Source: Kitasatospora sp. Root107
GTDB lineage: Bacteria; Actinomycetota; Actinomycetes; Streptomycetales; Streptomycetaceae
Reading direction: 5' to 3'
Assembly: GCF_001424875.1 (NCBI RefSeq)
Contig: NZ_LMCT01000067.1
Coordinates: 177,657 to 241,656, forward strand
Length of the DNA: 64,000 nt
Shown: piece by piece, positions 46,938 through 55,580 of the stretch
How the letters are laid out: the number at the start of each line of letters is the position of its first letter
Position numbering within the stretch: position 1 is the first letter of the stretch
Program-made: the position numbers and the translations under genes
Notes under the pieces: model-generated
Seen by the model: only the letters and a program-made list of their open reading frames with translations
The model's database searches: none
What the model was told of the DNA's origin: nothing

Positions 46938-48221
46938 TTGAAGATTCGTCGTTCGCTTGCCGCTGCCGTTTTCCTTGCCACCGCCGCCGCACCCGTCGTC
47001 ATGGCCGCCACCCCGGCGTTCGCCGACACCACTCCGGCGGGGCAGGAGCAGACCGACCCGGCCGAGGCGAAGGCGGACGAGGAGAACCGGGCAGCGATCG
47101 AGAGGCTGCTCGTCTACCCGAACGACTACCTGGTCACCGCCCCGAGCGACTACCTCCGCGAGCATGCGGCGGCGGCCCTGGCCGGCACCCCGGCGGACCG
47201 GGCGCGCTTCCTCACGGAGCAGGTGGACCGGATCCGCCGGGACGACGCGAGGGTCGCGATCTCGCGGATCATGAGCGTGGGCGGCCCGGTCGTGTACAAG
47301 GCGGCCGTCGTCGCGTTCGAATCGGACGACATCGCGACGTTCCGCGCCTTCCTGACCGTCGGTCAGTACACGGCCCGCACCGAGGACGAGAACCGTGCCG
47401 AGGTGCAGCGGCTCCTCGACGACCCGAGCAGCGGACCGCGTGTGCGCGAGGGCGCGCAGAAGGCGCTGGCGGGCACCGCCGCGGACGTGGAGCGTTTCCT
47501 CACGGTGGGGCTGAAGTCGGCCGCGGAGTCCGACGACCGAGTCCTGATCAGCCAGATCATGGAGCGCGGTGGCCCGGCGGTGCGGAAGGCCGCCGACACC
47601 GTGATGTTCGGCAGCATCGAGGGTATCCGAGAGTTTCTCAAGGTCGGTCAGTACGTTGCCCGGGCCGAGGACGAGAACCGCGCCGAGGTCCGGCGCATCC
47701 TGGACGACGCGAGCAGCGGACGGGGTGTGCGCGAGGGCGCGCAGAAGGCGCTCGCCGGCACCGCCGCAGAGGTCGAGCACTTCCTGAAGGCGGAGCTCGA
47801 GCCGCTGCGGGAGACCGACGACCTGGTCCTGGCCACCCGGATCGCCGATGCCGGGGGGCCCGAGGTCCGGAAGGCCGGCAACGCCGCGCTCAACAGCAGC
47901 ATCGCGGACGTCCGGGCCTTCCTGAAGGAGGGTCAGTTCACGGCCCGCGCCAAGGACCAGGCCGCCGAGAAGGCGGCTGCCGAGGCTGCTGCCAAGGCCG
48001 CGCAGGACAACTCGGTCACCACCGTGGTCCCCGCTTCCGTCACGACCGGCACGACGACCACCTCGACCACGGTCACCACCACGGACGGCCAGGCCACGGT
48101 CGGTGCGCTGGCCGCCACCGGCCCGACCACCCCGCTCGGGCAGCTCGCCGGCATCGGCGGCGCAGCCGTCCTGCTGGGCGCCGGCGCGCTGGTCGCCACG
48201 CGCCGCCGCCCGCAGGCCTGA
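46938..48221 (+). CDS. ALF-repeat surface protein with LAXTG sortase signal
   Basis: A 427-aa exported protein. It has a signal peptide (RRSLAAAVFLATAAAPVVMA, cleaved near AFA-D), then about six ALF-type helical repeats (units such as VREGAQKALAGTAADVERFL and RKAADTVMFGSIEGIREFL) to residue about 330. A Thr-rich linker follows. The C-terminal sorting signal is LAATG at about 391-395, a hydrophobic helix and an RRR tail, expected for class E sortase anchoring. The TTG at 46938 with GGGGGA upstream gives the signal peptide. A 47.44-47.50 kb segment is duplicated at about 47.71-47.77 kb. The role is unknown; it is probably exposed on the cell wall. Confidence 0.85.
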   Translation: MKIRRSLAAAVFLATAAAPVVMAATPAFADTTPAGQEQTDPAEAKADEENRAAIERLLVYPNDYLVTAPSDYLREHAAAALAGTPADRARFLTEQVDRIRRDDARVAISRIMSVGGPVVYKAAVVAFESDDIATFRAFLTVGQYTARTEDENRAEVQRLLDDPSSGPRVREGAQKALAGTAADVERFLTVGLKSAAESDDRVLISQIMERGGPAVRKAADTVMFGSIEGIREFLKVGQYVARAEDENRAEVRRILDDASSGRGVREGAQKALAGTAAEVEHFLKAELEPLRETDDLVLATRIADAGGPEVRKAGNAALNSSIADVRAFLKEGQFTARAKDQAAEKAAAEAAAKAAQDNSVTTVVPASVTTGTTTTSTTVTTTDGQATVGALAATGPTTPLGQLAGIGGAAVLLGAGALVATRRRPQA

Positions 48222-48233
48222 TCAGGCGGGCCG

Positions 48234-49211
48234 TCAGGCCGAGGCGCAGAGCGCCGCGAGCAGGGCGGCCAAGGCCTCGCCGTCCAGCCCCTGGCGGAGC
48301 GTCGCGGCCTGCTCGGCCGGGGTGGCACCGAGAGCTGCCACCAGCTCGGCCGCCGAGGGTCCGCTGGGTGAGGGGTCGTTTCCCTGGTGCGGGACGGCGG
48401 TGTTGTCCGCGGACAACACCTGCCCCTTGGCGAGGCCGAGCAGGGCGCGGTCCTGCTCGCGCTTGGCCTTCTCGCCGCCCTTGATCCGCGCTTCGAGGGC
48501 CAGCAGCTCACGGGCCGTCAGGGATCCGTCCTCCTTGACGGCCCGGGCCAGGCGACGGGCGTACCGCTCGGCCATCTTCCCGTTGACCAGCATCAGCTGG
48601 ATCTCGTCGGGCAGGGTGAGCAGCGCGATCTGGTTGCCGACCCAGGAGCGGTCCCGGCCCCGGCGGCGGGCCACCTCGGCGGCGTTGCCCTCGCACTCGT
48701 CCAGCAGGTGCTTGACGCCCCGGGCCCGCTCGATGACGTTGAAGTCCTCGCGGTCCTCGTTCTCCAGCAGCAGGTTGTCGACGAAGTCCGCGCGGGTGGT
48801 CGCGAGGTCGTCCCGGACGACGAAGTCGAGCTGCGCCAGACCCACCAGCAGGGCGGCCCGGTATCGGCGCTCGCCGTTCAGGATGACGAACTCGGCGTCG
48901 CCCAGCTGCGCGGCGACGTGCGGCCAGAGCCGGAGGTACGCCTCCCGGGTGACCGCCACGCAGGCGGTCAGCTGCCGCTGGGCGAGGCTGTTCCCGAGGG
49001 CGAGCTGGGACTCGTGGCTGCCGAAGTCGAGCCGGGGGTTCTTGGCGGCGGGTACGACCTTCGCCAGATCGAGGCGGCGCAGCTCGTAGGCGGGGATGAG
49101 GCCCTCGGTGACGGCCTTGGCCTGGCCCCGCTCGCTGCGGGCCGTGCGTGCCGCGCGGGGGCCGATGCTGCCGAAGGCGCCGGTGCCGAGGCGGTCGGCT
49201 GCTCTGGTCAC
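48234..49211 (-). CDS. ParB/RepB-family partition protein
   Basis: A 325-aa ParB-like protein. The N-terminal domain has the nucleotide-binding GERRYRAALLVG box and VVRDDLATTRADFVDNLLLENEDR. A central HTH (AAEVARRRGRDRSWVGNQIAL) follows. Its C-terminal part includes VLSADNT, encoded by one copy of a 20-bp palindrome also found upstream of parA. It overlaps parA by 4 nt. It is distinct from the chromosomal ParB near oriC, so it probably belongs to a plasmid-derived or accessory segregation system. Confidence 0.88.
   Translation of the reverse strand: MTRAADRLGTGAFGSIGPRAARTARSERGQAKAVTEGLIPAYELRRLDLAKVVPAAKNPRLDFGSHESQLALGNSLAQRQLTACVAVTREAYLRLWPHVAAQLGDAEFVILNGERRYRAALLVGLAQLDFVVRDDLATTRADFVDNLLLENEDREDFNVIERARGVKHLLDECEGNAAEVARRRGRDRSWVGNQIALLTLPDEIQLMLVNGKMAERYARRLARAVKEDGSLTARELLALEARIKGGEKAKREQDRALLGLAKGQVLSADNTAVPHQGNDPSPSGPSAAELVAALGATPAEQAATLRQGLDGEALAALLAALCASA
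48400..48419. promoter_or_regulatory. Palindrome GTGTTGTCCGCGGACAACAC inside parB (candidate partition site 1)
   Basis: A perfect 20-bp palindrome inside the parB coding region. An identical core occurs at 50463-50488, about 2 kb away, on the other side of parAB. No other copy was noticed. The placement around a parAB pair suggests a ParB-binding (parS-like) or ParA-operator function. It differs from the chromosomal streptomycete parS. Confidence 0.6.
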
Positions 49212-50362
49212 GGGGCGATCCTCCGGGCGATGGTGCGCATGAGTTCGGCCTGCTCACTGTCGGGTGCGTGGGTGAGCAGCGGGAGCTTCATTCGGACGGC
49301 CTCGCGCTGGTCCTTGAGGTCCGGGACGACGGCGAGGACGGGCGGCGTGCCGATCGACTCCCAGCCCGCGAGGGCGGACTTCACGACGAAGCCCTTGCGG
49401 GAGTCGAAGAGGTTGACGATGAAGCCGAGGTCGGCGATGTCGATGTCGAGGTCGTCGCAGAGGGAGTCGATCTGCTCGCGGAGCAGCTCGTAGGCGTCGG
49501 CCGAGGAGTCCTCCGCCTGGACGGGGATGATGATCCCGGAGTCGGCCCGGTCCTCCGATTCGCGGGTTCGGACGTAGTAGAGGGCGGTGTCCATGGCGTA
49601 GCCGAGGCTGGGCGGGCAGTCGACGATGACGAAGTCGAACTCCTTCTCCACCTCGGCGAGGGCCTTCTCGAGCGCGGTCTCCTTGACCCGCACTTCGCGG
49701 GAGGTGACGAGCTTGGCGTCGAGGAGGAAGCCGTCGGTGCAGGCCGGCAGGAGGTGCAGCCGGTCGCCGAGCCCCGGGCCCTCGATCCGGATCAGGATGG
49801 TGCGCAGGTCGTGCTCGCCTTCCCCGACCATCACCTTGGTGAGGCTGCAGCCCTTGATGGGGACGTGCGCGTGGCCGAGCTGCCTGGTCAGGTGGCCCTG
49901 CGGGTCGAAGTCGACGAGGCAGACCCGGAAGCCCGTCTCGGCGAGGGCGGCGGCGATGCCGGCGGCCAGCGCGGTCTTGCCCACGCCGCCCTTCTGGTTT
50001 CCCAGGGCGATCCGGCGCGGGCCGGCGGAGGCCCGTCGGCGCTGGGGGATGGGGTGGTTGTCCAGCCAGAGCCGGATCGACTGGGCCAGCCCCTGGGTGT
50101 ACTGGATGCCGCGCTCGGAGCAGTCCGCCCGGAAGCTCCGGTACAGGCCGGAGGGGACGTACGTGGAGAACGAGGCGCCGCGTGCAGTGTCGACGGTGGT
50201 GAGCGGCCCGCCGGCCTGACGCCACGCCAGGATGCCTTCGGTGACGGCGTCCTGGATGGCGACGCCGGCGATGGCGGCTCGGAGCTTCAGCTCGCGCCGG
50301 AGCTGCGGGGGGAGCCTGGTGACGACCTTGTCCCGGTCGTCGGAAGGACTTTGCACGGTCAT
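49208..50362 (-). CDS. ParA-family ATPase with N-terminal RHH-like domains
   Basis: A 384-aa deviant Walker ATPase. Walker A is GNQKGGVGKT (about 121-130), Walker A' LVDFDPQG and Walker B FDFVIVDCPPSLG. Before it are two segments that resemble ribbon-helix-helix motifs (VVTRLPPQLRRELKLRA at about 13-29 and STYVPSGLYRSFRADCSERG at about 66-85). This suggests that ParA binds its own operator. It is overlapped by parB, and the candidate operator/partition palindrome is about 100 bp upstream. Confidence 0.9.
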   Translation of the reverse strand: MTVQSPSDDRDKVVTRLPPQLRRELKLRAAIAGVAIQDAVTEGILAWRQAGGPLTTVDTARGASFSTYVPSGLYRSFRADCSERGIQYTQGLAQSIRLWLDNHPIPQRRRASAGPRRIALGNQKGGVGKTALAAGIAAALAETGFRVCLVDFDPQGHLTRQLGHAHVPIKGCSLTKVMVGEGEHDLRTILIRIEGPGLGDRLHLLPACTDGFLLDAKLVTSREVRVKETALEKALAEVEKEFDFVIVDCPPSLGYAMDTALYYVRTRESEDRADSGIIIPVQAEDSSADAYELLREQIDSLCDDLDIDIADLGFIVNLFDSRKGFVVKSALAGWESIGTPPVLAVVPDLKDQREAVRMKLPLLTHAPDSEQAELMRTIARRIAP

Positions 50363-50462
50363 GTGGGGGAGTTAACCCCTGAGGTGTCGTCAGAACTCGC
50401 GACACGACCGAGATGTACGAAATTTAGCTGATTGTCCGTTCTGTTCAGCCCGTGCAGCCGAG

Positions 50463-50488
50463 GGCGTGTTGTCCGCGGACAACACGCC
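50463..50488. promoter_or_regulatory. 26-bp perfect palindrome upstream of parA (candidate partition site 2)
   Basis: The 20-bp core GTGTTGTCCGCGGACAACAC is identical to the site in parB and is extended by GGC/GCC to 26 bp. It lies between parA and the stop codon of the GlxA-type gene. A second inverted repeat (TGTCG...CGACA, about 50381-50396) lies closer to parA. Confidence 0.65.
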
Positions 50489-51453
50489 TAGACGGCCGTG
50501 CGGGTGCGGAACGCGGTGCGGTAGGCGGAGGGTGAGACGCCGACGGTGCCGGTCAGGTGCTGGCGGAGCGAGACGGCGGTGCCGAAGCCCGCCTCGGCGG
50601 CGACCTGGTCGACCGGCAGGTCGGTGGTCTCCAGCAGGCGGCGGGCCCGGTCCACCCGGCGCTGGGTCAGCCACTGTCCTGGCGGCATGCCGACCTCCTC
50701 GCCGAACCGGCGGCAGAAGGTACGTACGCTCATCCGGGCGTGCCCGGCCAACTCGGCCAGCGGGAGCGGTCGGTGCAGCTGCTCCAGCGCCCAGACCCGG
50801 GTGGCGGCGGTGGACGCGGCGGCGGCTTCGGGCAGCGGCCGCTCGATGTACTGGGCCTGCCCGCCCTCGCGCCACGGCGGCACCACACAGAGCCGGGCCA
50901 CCCGGTTGGCGACCTCACTGCCGTGGTCGCGCCGGACCAGGTGCAGGCAGAGGTCGACCCCGGCGCCGACCCCCGCCGCCGTCAGGACCAGGCCGTCGTC
51001 GACGAACAGCACGTCGGCGTCCACCTCGATCTGCGGGAAGGTGCGCTGGAAGTGCTCGGCCTCGGTCCAGTGCGTGGTGGCCCGGCGGCCGTCCAGCAGT
51101 CCGGCGGCGGCGAGCACGTACGAGGCGGTGCAGATCGAGACGATCCTGGCCTGCGGCGGCAGCAGGGCGAGTGCCGCCGCCAGGTCGTCGGGCAGCCAGT
51201 CCCGGAGGCCGTCCGGGCCGCAGGCGAACGGTGGGATCACCACGGTGTCGGCGGTCCGGAGCACCTCGGCGCCGTGCGGCACGGTGATGGTGAAGTCGGC
51301 GGAGGTGGTCACCGGGCCGCCGTCCAGGCTGCAGGTGACCACCTCGTACAGCGGATTGCCGTCGGGGGCCTCGGCGGTGCCGAAGATTCGTACCGGGATG
51401 CTCAGTTCGAAGGGGTAGACGCCTTCGAGGGCCAGGACCACGACGCGATGCAT
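50488..51453 (-). CDS. GlxA-type AraC-family regulator (DJ-1/PfpI plus HTH)
   Basis: A 321-aa regulator. Residues about 1-190 form a DJ-1/PfpI-like domain (HRVVVLALEGVYPFELSIPV, RIVSICTASYVLAAAGLLDG, with Cys in the nucleophile-elbow position). The C-terminal part is an AraC double HTH (MSVRTFCRRFGEEVGMPPGQ, DQVAAEAGFGTAVSLRQHL). The ATG at 51453 has AAGGATC upstream; a GTG-type start further out is possible. It is divergent from a quinone-oxidoreductase-like gene, the likely target. Confidence 0.9.
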   Translation of the reverse strand: MHRVVVLALEGVYPFELSIPVRIFGTAEAPDGNPLYEVVTCSLDGGPVTTSADFTITVPHGAEVLRTADTVVIPPFACGPDGLRDWLPDDLAAALALLPPQARIVSICTASYVLAAAGLLDGRRATTHWTEAEHFQRTFPQIEVDADVLFVDDGLVLTAAGVGAGVDLCLHLVRRDHGSEVANRVARLCVVPPWREGGQAQYIERPLPEAAAASTAATRVWALEQLHRPLPLAELAGHARMSVRTFCRRFGEEVGMPPGQWLTQRRVDRARRLLETTDLPVDQVAAEAGFGTAVSLRQHLTGTVGVSPSAYRTAFRTRTAV

Positions 51454-51563
51454 GGCAAGATCCTTGCACATATCGGCATCCTTGCCACTCGTTGGGTCGG
51501 GCCCGACGCGGAAGTCTGGTGCCCAGGCGGTCGCACCGGCCGCCGGAGAACAGGGAGATGACG

Positions 51564-52493
51564 ATGCGTGCGATCGGCCAGGACGGTTTCGGCGGCCCCG
51601 AGGTACTGAGGATCATCGAGGTGGAGCGCCCGGAGCCGGCCCCCGCCGAGGTACTGGTCCGGGTGCACGCTGCGGGGGTGAACCCGACCGACTCGTGGCA
51701 CCGGGGGAGCGGCGGCCTCGGGGGCGAGGTGATCCGGCTCGGCTGGGACGTCTCCGGGGTGGTCGAGGCGGTCGGCCTCGGCGTGACCACGCTGGCGCCG
51801 GGTGACGAGGTGTTCGGCATGCCGCGCCACCCGCGGCCCGCCGGGACGTACGCCGAGTACGTCACCTCACCCGCCAGGCACCTGCTGCGCAAGCCCGCCG
51901 GGCTCGACCACACCGAAGCTGCCGCTCTTCCGCTGGCCGGGATGACCGCCTGGCAGGCACTGGTGGACACCGCCGACGTGCAGCCCGGGCAGCGGGTGCT
52001 GATCCACGCCGCCGCGGGCGGGGTCGGCCACCTCGCGGTGCAGATCGCCAAGGCGCGCGGCGCGTACGTGATCGGCACCGCCCGGGCGGCCAAGCACGAG
52101 TTCCTGCGCGGGCTCGGCGCGGACGAGCTGATCGACTACACGGCGGCCGACTTCGAGACCGCGACCGACCCGGTGGACGTGGTGATCGACACCATCGGCG
52201 GCGAGTACGGACCGCGCTCGCTGCGGCTGCTCCGCACGGGCGGCTTCCTGGTCTCGCTCGCCTCCCCGGCCGAGGCGTACCTGGCCGACCTGGCTCGGCC
52301 GCTCGGCAAGCGGGCCGGCTTCATGGCGGTCGAGGCGGACCAGGCCGGTCTGCGGGAGCTGGCCGCGCTGGTCGGGGCCGGGCAGCTCCGGCCGGTGCTG
52401 GACACCGTACTGCCGCTCGAACTTGCCTCGAAGGCCCACGAGTTGCTGGACAGCGGACGTACCCAGGGCAAGGTCGTGCTGACCGCTGTCTAA
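51564..52493 (+). CDS. Zinc-free MDR NADPH:quinone reductase-like oxidoreductase
   Basis: A 309-aa medium-chain reductase. It has VRVHAAGVNPTDSW, LGWDVSGVVEAVG and the NADPH-binding IHAAAGGVGHLAVQIAKARGA. It lacks the Cys-rich structural zinc loop of alcohol dehydrogenases. The second of two in-frame ATGs is chosen because AGGGAG is then 6 nt upstream. It is divergent from the GlxA-type regulator. Its TAA shares bases with the stop codon of the convergent nasA gene. Confidence 0.9.
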   Translation: MRAIGQDGFGGPEVLRIIEVERPEPAPAEVLVRVHAAGVNPTDSWHRGSGGLGGEVIRLGWDVSGVVEAVGLGVTTLAPGDEVFGMPRHPRPAGTYAEYVTSPARHLLRKPAGLDHTEAAALPLAGMTAWQALVDTADVQPGQRVLIHAAAGGVGHLAVQIAKARGAYVIGTARAAKHEFLRGLGADELIDYTAADFETATDPVDVVIDTIGGEYGPRSLRLLRTGGFLVSLASPAEAYLADLARPLGKRAGFMAVEADQAGLRELAALVGAGQLRPVLDTVLPLELASKAHELLDSGRTQGKVVLTAV

Positions 52494-54571
52494 GCGGCGG
52501 CGACGGCCTCCAGCCGGACCGCGCAGACCTTGAACTCCGGCATCCGGGAGGTCGGGTCCAGGGCCGGGTTGGTGTGCACGTTGGCGTTGGCCTCGCCGGG
52601 CCAGTGGAACGGCATGAAGACGGTGTCGGGGCGGATCGCGGTGGTCAGCCGGGCGGGGGTGACGGTCCGTCCGCGCCGGCTCACCACCGCGACCCGGTCC
52701 CCGTCCGCCACGCCGAGGCGCTCGGCGAGCTGCGGGTGCAGCTCGACGAAGGCGCCCGGTGCGGCGGAGTTCAGGGCCTCGACCCGGCGGGTCTGGGCGC
52801 CGGACTGATACTGGGCCAGCACCCGTCCGGTGGTCAGCCGCACCGGGTACTCGGCGTCCGGCTCCTCGGCCGCCGGGCGGTGCTGGACCGGGGTGAACCT
52901 GGCCCGGCCGTCGGGGGTGGCGAACCGGTCCAGGAACAGGCGGGGGGTGCCGGGGTGGTCGCCGTCCGGGCAGGGCCAGAACACCCCGTCCTGCTCGACG
53001 ATCCGCCGGTAGCTGATGCCCGCGTAGTCGGCCGGGCCGCCACTGGAGGCCCGCCGCAACTCCTCGAAGACCTTCTCGGCGTCGGTGTCGAAACCCTCGC
53101 CGTGGCCCAGTCGCCCGGCCAGACCGTGCAGCACCTCCAGGTCGCTGCGCACGCCCGGCGGTGCGTCAACTGCCTTGCGGCGCAGGATGACCCGGCCCTC
53201 CAGGTTGGTCAGGGTGCCGGTCTCCTCGGCCCACTGGGTGACCGGCAGCACCACGTCCGCCAGCGCGGCGGTCTCGGAGAGCACCACATCACAGACCGCC
53301 AGGAAGTCCAGCGAGCGCAGTCGCTCGGTGATGTGCGTCGAACGCGGCGCGGAGACCACCGGGTTGGAGCCCATCAGCAGCAGCGAACGGACCTTGGTGC
53401 CGAGCGAGTCCAGCAGCTCGTACGCGCTCGGGCCTGGCCCCGGCAGGCTGTCGGGGTGCACGCCCCAGACCGCCGCGACGTGTGCGCGGGCCGCCGGGTC
53501 GTCCAACTTCCGGTAGCCGGGCAGCTGGTCGGCCTTCTGGCCGTGCTCCCGGCCGCCCTGGCCGTTGCCCTGGCCGGTCAGGCAGCCGTACCCCGCGTAC
53601 GGGCGGCCCGCGTTGCCGGTGGCCAGGCAGAGGTTGATCCAGGCGCTCACCGTGTCGGTGCCCTTGGACTGCTGCTCGGGCCCGCGCGCGGTGAGCACCA
53701 TAGCGGTCTCCGCAGCGCAGAACATCTCGGCGGCTTCCCGCAGTTGGGGCAGCGGTACGCCGGTCACCGCCTCCACGTGCTCGGGCCAGTGCGCCATCGC
53801 CGCCGCCCGGGTCTCCGGCCAGCCGGTGGTCCGCTCCGCGATGAACGCCTCGTCGGTGCGGCCGTCCGCGACCACCAGGTGCAGCAGGCCCAGCGCCAGC
53901 GCCAGGTCGGTGCCGGGGCGCGGCGCCAGGTGCAGGTCGGCCAGCTCGGCGGTCCTGGTCCGGCGCGGGTCGACCACGATCAACGTGCCGCCGTTGTCCT
54001 GGAGTTCGCGCAGGTAGCGGACGAACGGCGGCATCGTCTCGGCCGGGTTCCCGCCGACCAGGATCACGCAGCCCGCCTTCGGGATGTCCGCCACCGGGAA
54101 CGGCAGCCCCCGGTCCAGGCCGAAGGCCCTGATCCCGCCGGCCGCCGCCGAGGACATGCAGAACCGGCCGTTGTAGTCGATGGTCGAGGTGCCGAGCACG
54201 ACCCGGGCGAACTTGCCCAGCAGATAAGCCTTCTCGTTGGTCAGTCCGCCACCGCCGAACACACCCACGGCGTCCCGTCCGTGGGTGGCGGCGGTGGCCG
54301 ACAGCTCGGTGGCGATCCGGTCCAGTGCCTCACCCCAGCCCGCCGGCCGCAGCTCGCCGTCCACCCGCACCAGCGGCGTGGTCAGCCGGGCGCCGGGCGC
54401 AAGCACCGCCGCGGCGTTCGACCCCTTGCCGCACAGCGCGCCGAGGTTGACCGGGAAACCGGGTCGCTCCACCACCTCCACCGGCACCGCGCCCTCGGTG
54501 CGGCGCAGGCCCATGCCGCACTGCAGGGCGCAGTACGGGCAGTGCGTGTCGGTGGTGGCAGTCTCGCTCAT
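52490..54571 (-). CDS. nasA: Assimilatory nitrate reductase NasA, molybdopterin type
   Basis: A 693-aa cytoplasmic molybdoenzyme reducing nitrate to nitrite. The N-terminal [4Fe-4S] ligands are Cys11, Cys14, Cys18 (CPYCALQC) and Cys47 (LCGKG). MGD-binding parts include NYNGRFCMSS-like DYNGRFCMSS, VILVGGNPAET and LTTGRVLAQYQSG. It has no Tat signal and no C-terminal BFD domain, fitting a separate reductase partner (the FAD protein at 45440). The ATG at 54571 starts the conserved domain; further upstream frame is non-coding. A GlnR-like box lies 24 bp upstream. Confidence 0.94.
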   Translation of the reverse strand: MSETATTDTHCPYCALQCGMGLRRTEGAVPVEVVERPGFPVNLGALCGKGSNAAAVLAPGARLTTPLVRVDGELRPAGWGEALDRIATELSATAATHGRDAVGVFGGGGLTNEKAYLLGKFARVVLGTSTIDYNGRFCMSSAAAGGIRAFGLDRGLPFPVADIPKAGCVILVGGNPAETMPPFVRYLRELQDNGGTLIVVDPRRTRTAELADLHLAPRPGTDLALALGLLHLVVADGRTDEAFIAERTTGWPETRAAAMAHWPEHVEAVTGVPLPQLREAAEMFCAAETAMVLTARGPEQQSKGTDTVSAWINLCLATGNAGRPYAGYGCLTGQGNGQGGREHGQKADQLPGYRKLDDPAARAHVAAVWGVHPDSLPGPGPSAYELLDSLGTKVRSLLLMGSNPVVSAPRSTHITERLRSLDFLAVCDVVLSETAALADVVLPVTQWAEETGTLTNLEGRVILRRKAVDAPPGVRSDLEVLHGLAGRLGHGEGFDTDAEKVFEELRRASSGGPADYAGISYRRIVEQDGVFWPCPDGDHPGTPRLFLDRFATPDGRARFTPVQHRPAAEEPDAEYPVRLTTGRVLAQYQSGAQTRRVEALNSAAPGAFVELHPQLAERLGVADGDRVAVVSRRGRTVTPARLTTAIRPDTVFMPFHWPGEANANVHTNPALDPTSRMPEFKVCAVRLEAVAAA

Positions 54572-54594
54572 GGGCGCCAGCCTGCTACGGCGCT

Positions 54595-54610
54595 GTTTCG
54601 GGTCGGTGGC
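54595..54610 (-). promoter_or_regulatory. GlnR-like box upstream of nasA
   Basis: On the minus strand, GCCAC-n6-GAAAC has a perfect second half and one mismatch in the first (T to C) relative to gTnAc-n6-GaAAc. This is consistent with nitrogen control of nasA. Confidence 0.45.
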
Positions 54611-54694
54611 TGCCCGGTTACAACTGCTGTTCACGGCCCTCTCGCGGGCGGCCCCGGGGACTGTGAGGGCGGGTTCATCAACGTTGACGGTCGG

Positions 54695-54710
54695 GCAACG
54701 GGGCCGAAAC
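54695..54710 (+). promoter_or_regulatory. GlnR-like box upstream of the chelatase gene
   Basis: On the plus strand, GCAAC-n6-GAAAC has the same form as the nasA box. It lies 24 bp before the chelatase ATG. It links siroheme supply to nitrate/nitrite assimilation. Confidence 0.45.
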
Positions 54711-54733
54711 AGCCGGGGGGCAGGCTGATCCGC

Positions 54734-55498
54734 ATGACGACGATCCCCACCGTACGGGTGCTGCACGCCCGCCGCCGCCCGGCCCTGGTCCTGGTCGCGC
54801 ACGGCTCGCGGGATCCGGAGACATCGGCCGAGATCCACCGCCTGCTGGCCCAGCTCCGCGCCACCCGCCCCGAACTCGACGTACGACTCGCCCACTTGGG
54901 CCTGAACGCCCCCCTGCTCCCGGACGTCCTCGACGGCCTGAGCGGCCCGGCCGTCCTGGTGCCGCTGCTGCTCAGCCGGGGCTACCACGTCAAGGTGGAC
55001 CTGCCCGCGCTGCTCGTCGCCGCACCCCAGGTGGCCGGGCTGATCGCCCCGCCGCTCGGGCCCGACCCGCTGCTCACCGAGGTCCTGCACAGCCGCCTGC
55101 TCGAAGCGGGCTGGGGCCCCGACGGCGACGCCGTGGTGCTCGCCGCCGCAGGATCCCGCGACCCGGACGCCGCCGTGGACACCGAGACCCAGGCCGCCCT
55201 GCTCGCCGCCCGCCTCGGCGTCCCGGTCCGCACCGGCGCCGTCACCGGCGGCCGCTCGGTGGCCGAGGCGGTCGCCCGGCTCACCGCCGAGGGCCACCGC
55301 AGGGTCGCCGTCGCCTCCTACTTCACCGCCCCGGGCGACTTCGCCCGCCTCGCCGCCGCCGCAGGCCCGTGGATCACGGCGGCACCCCTGGGTGCTCACC
55401 CGCTGATCGTCGACCTGATCCTGTCCCGCTATTCGTCAGCCACTTACGGACCAGGGGCTCGGGGAACTGCGACGCCGACCCTTGTAGCGTCACACTGA
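54734..55498 (+). CDS. Sirohydrochlorin/cobalt chelatase-like (CbiX/SirB) protein
   Basis: A 254-aa protein with two CbiX half-domains. The first has [20 protein letters not shown] (catalytic-type His) and the second [13 protein letters not shown], where the His is Ala. It is likely to insert iron into sirohydrochlorin for NirB siroheme, given its place beside nasA. The ATG at 54734 begins the protein. The last 15 codons (after [10 protein letters not shown]) read into copy D of the dispersed repeat, so the native C-terminus has been replaced or extended. Confidence 0.85.
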   Translation: MTTIPTVRVLHARRRPALVLVAHGSRDPETSAEIHRLLAQLRATRPELDVRLAHLGLNAPLLPDVLDGLSGPAVLVPLLLSRGYHVKVDLPALLVAAPQVAGLIAPPLGPDPLLTEVLHSRLLEAGWGPDGDAVVLAAAGSRDPDAAVDTETQAALLAARLGVPVRTGAVTGGRSVAEAVARLTAEGHRRVAVASYFTAPGDFARLAAAAGPWITAAPLGAHPLIVDLILSRYSSATYGPGARGTATPTLVASH

Positions 55499-55521
55499 GA
55501 GCAAAGGTCAGGCACTGTTCT
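55451..55521 (+). repeat. Dispersed repeat, copy D
   Basis: Begins CCAGGGGCTCGGGGAACTGC, GACGCCGACC and ends with GGTCAGGCACTGTTCTC. The middle differs from copies A and C. It covers the last codons and stop of the chelatase gene and the gap before dgt. Confidence 0.85.
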
Positions 55522-55580
55522 CTGACCTGTACCTCGTACCTCCTCCAGAATGTCCCCACCCCGGCGTACGGTGCTCGTAT

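Noticed and set aside
48400-50488. Canonical chromosomal parS near parAB
   Set aside because: The usual GTTTCACGTGAAAC-type site is not present here; the palindrome found has a different sequence and is reported separately.
54572-55399. N-terminal extension of nasA
   Set aside because: It runs antisense through the chelatase gene; the ferredoxin-like Cys motif starts right after the ATG at 54571.
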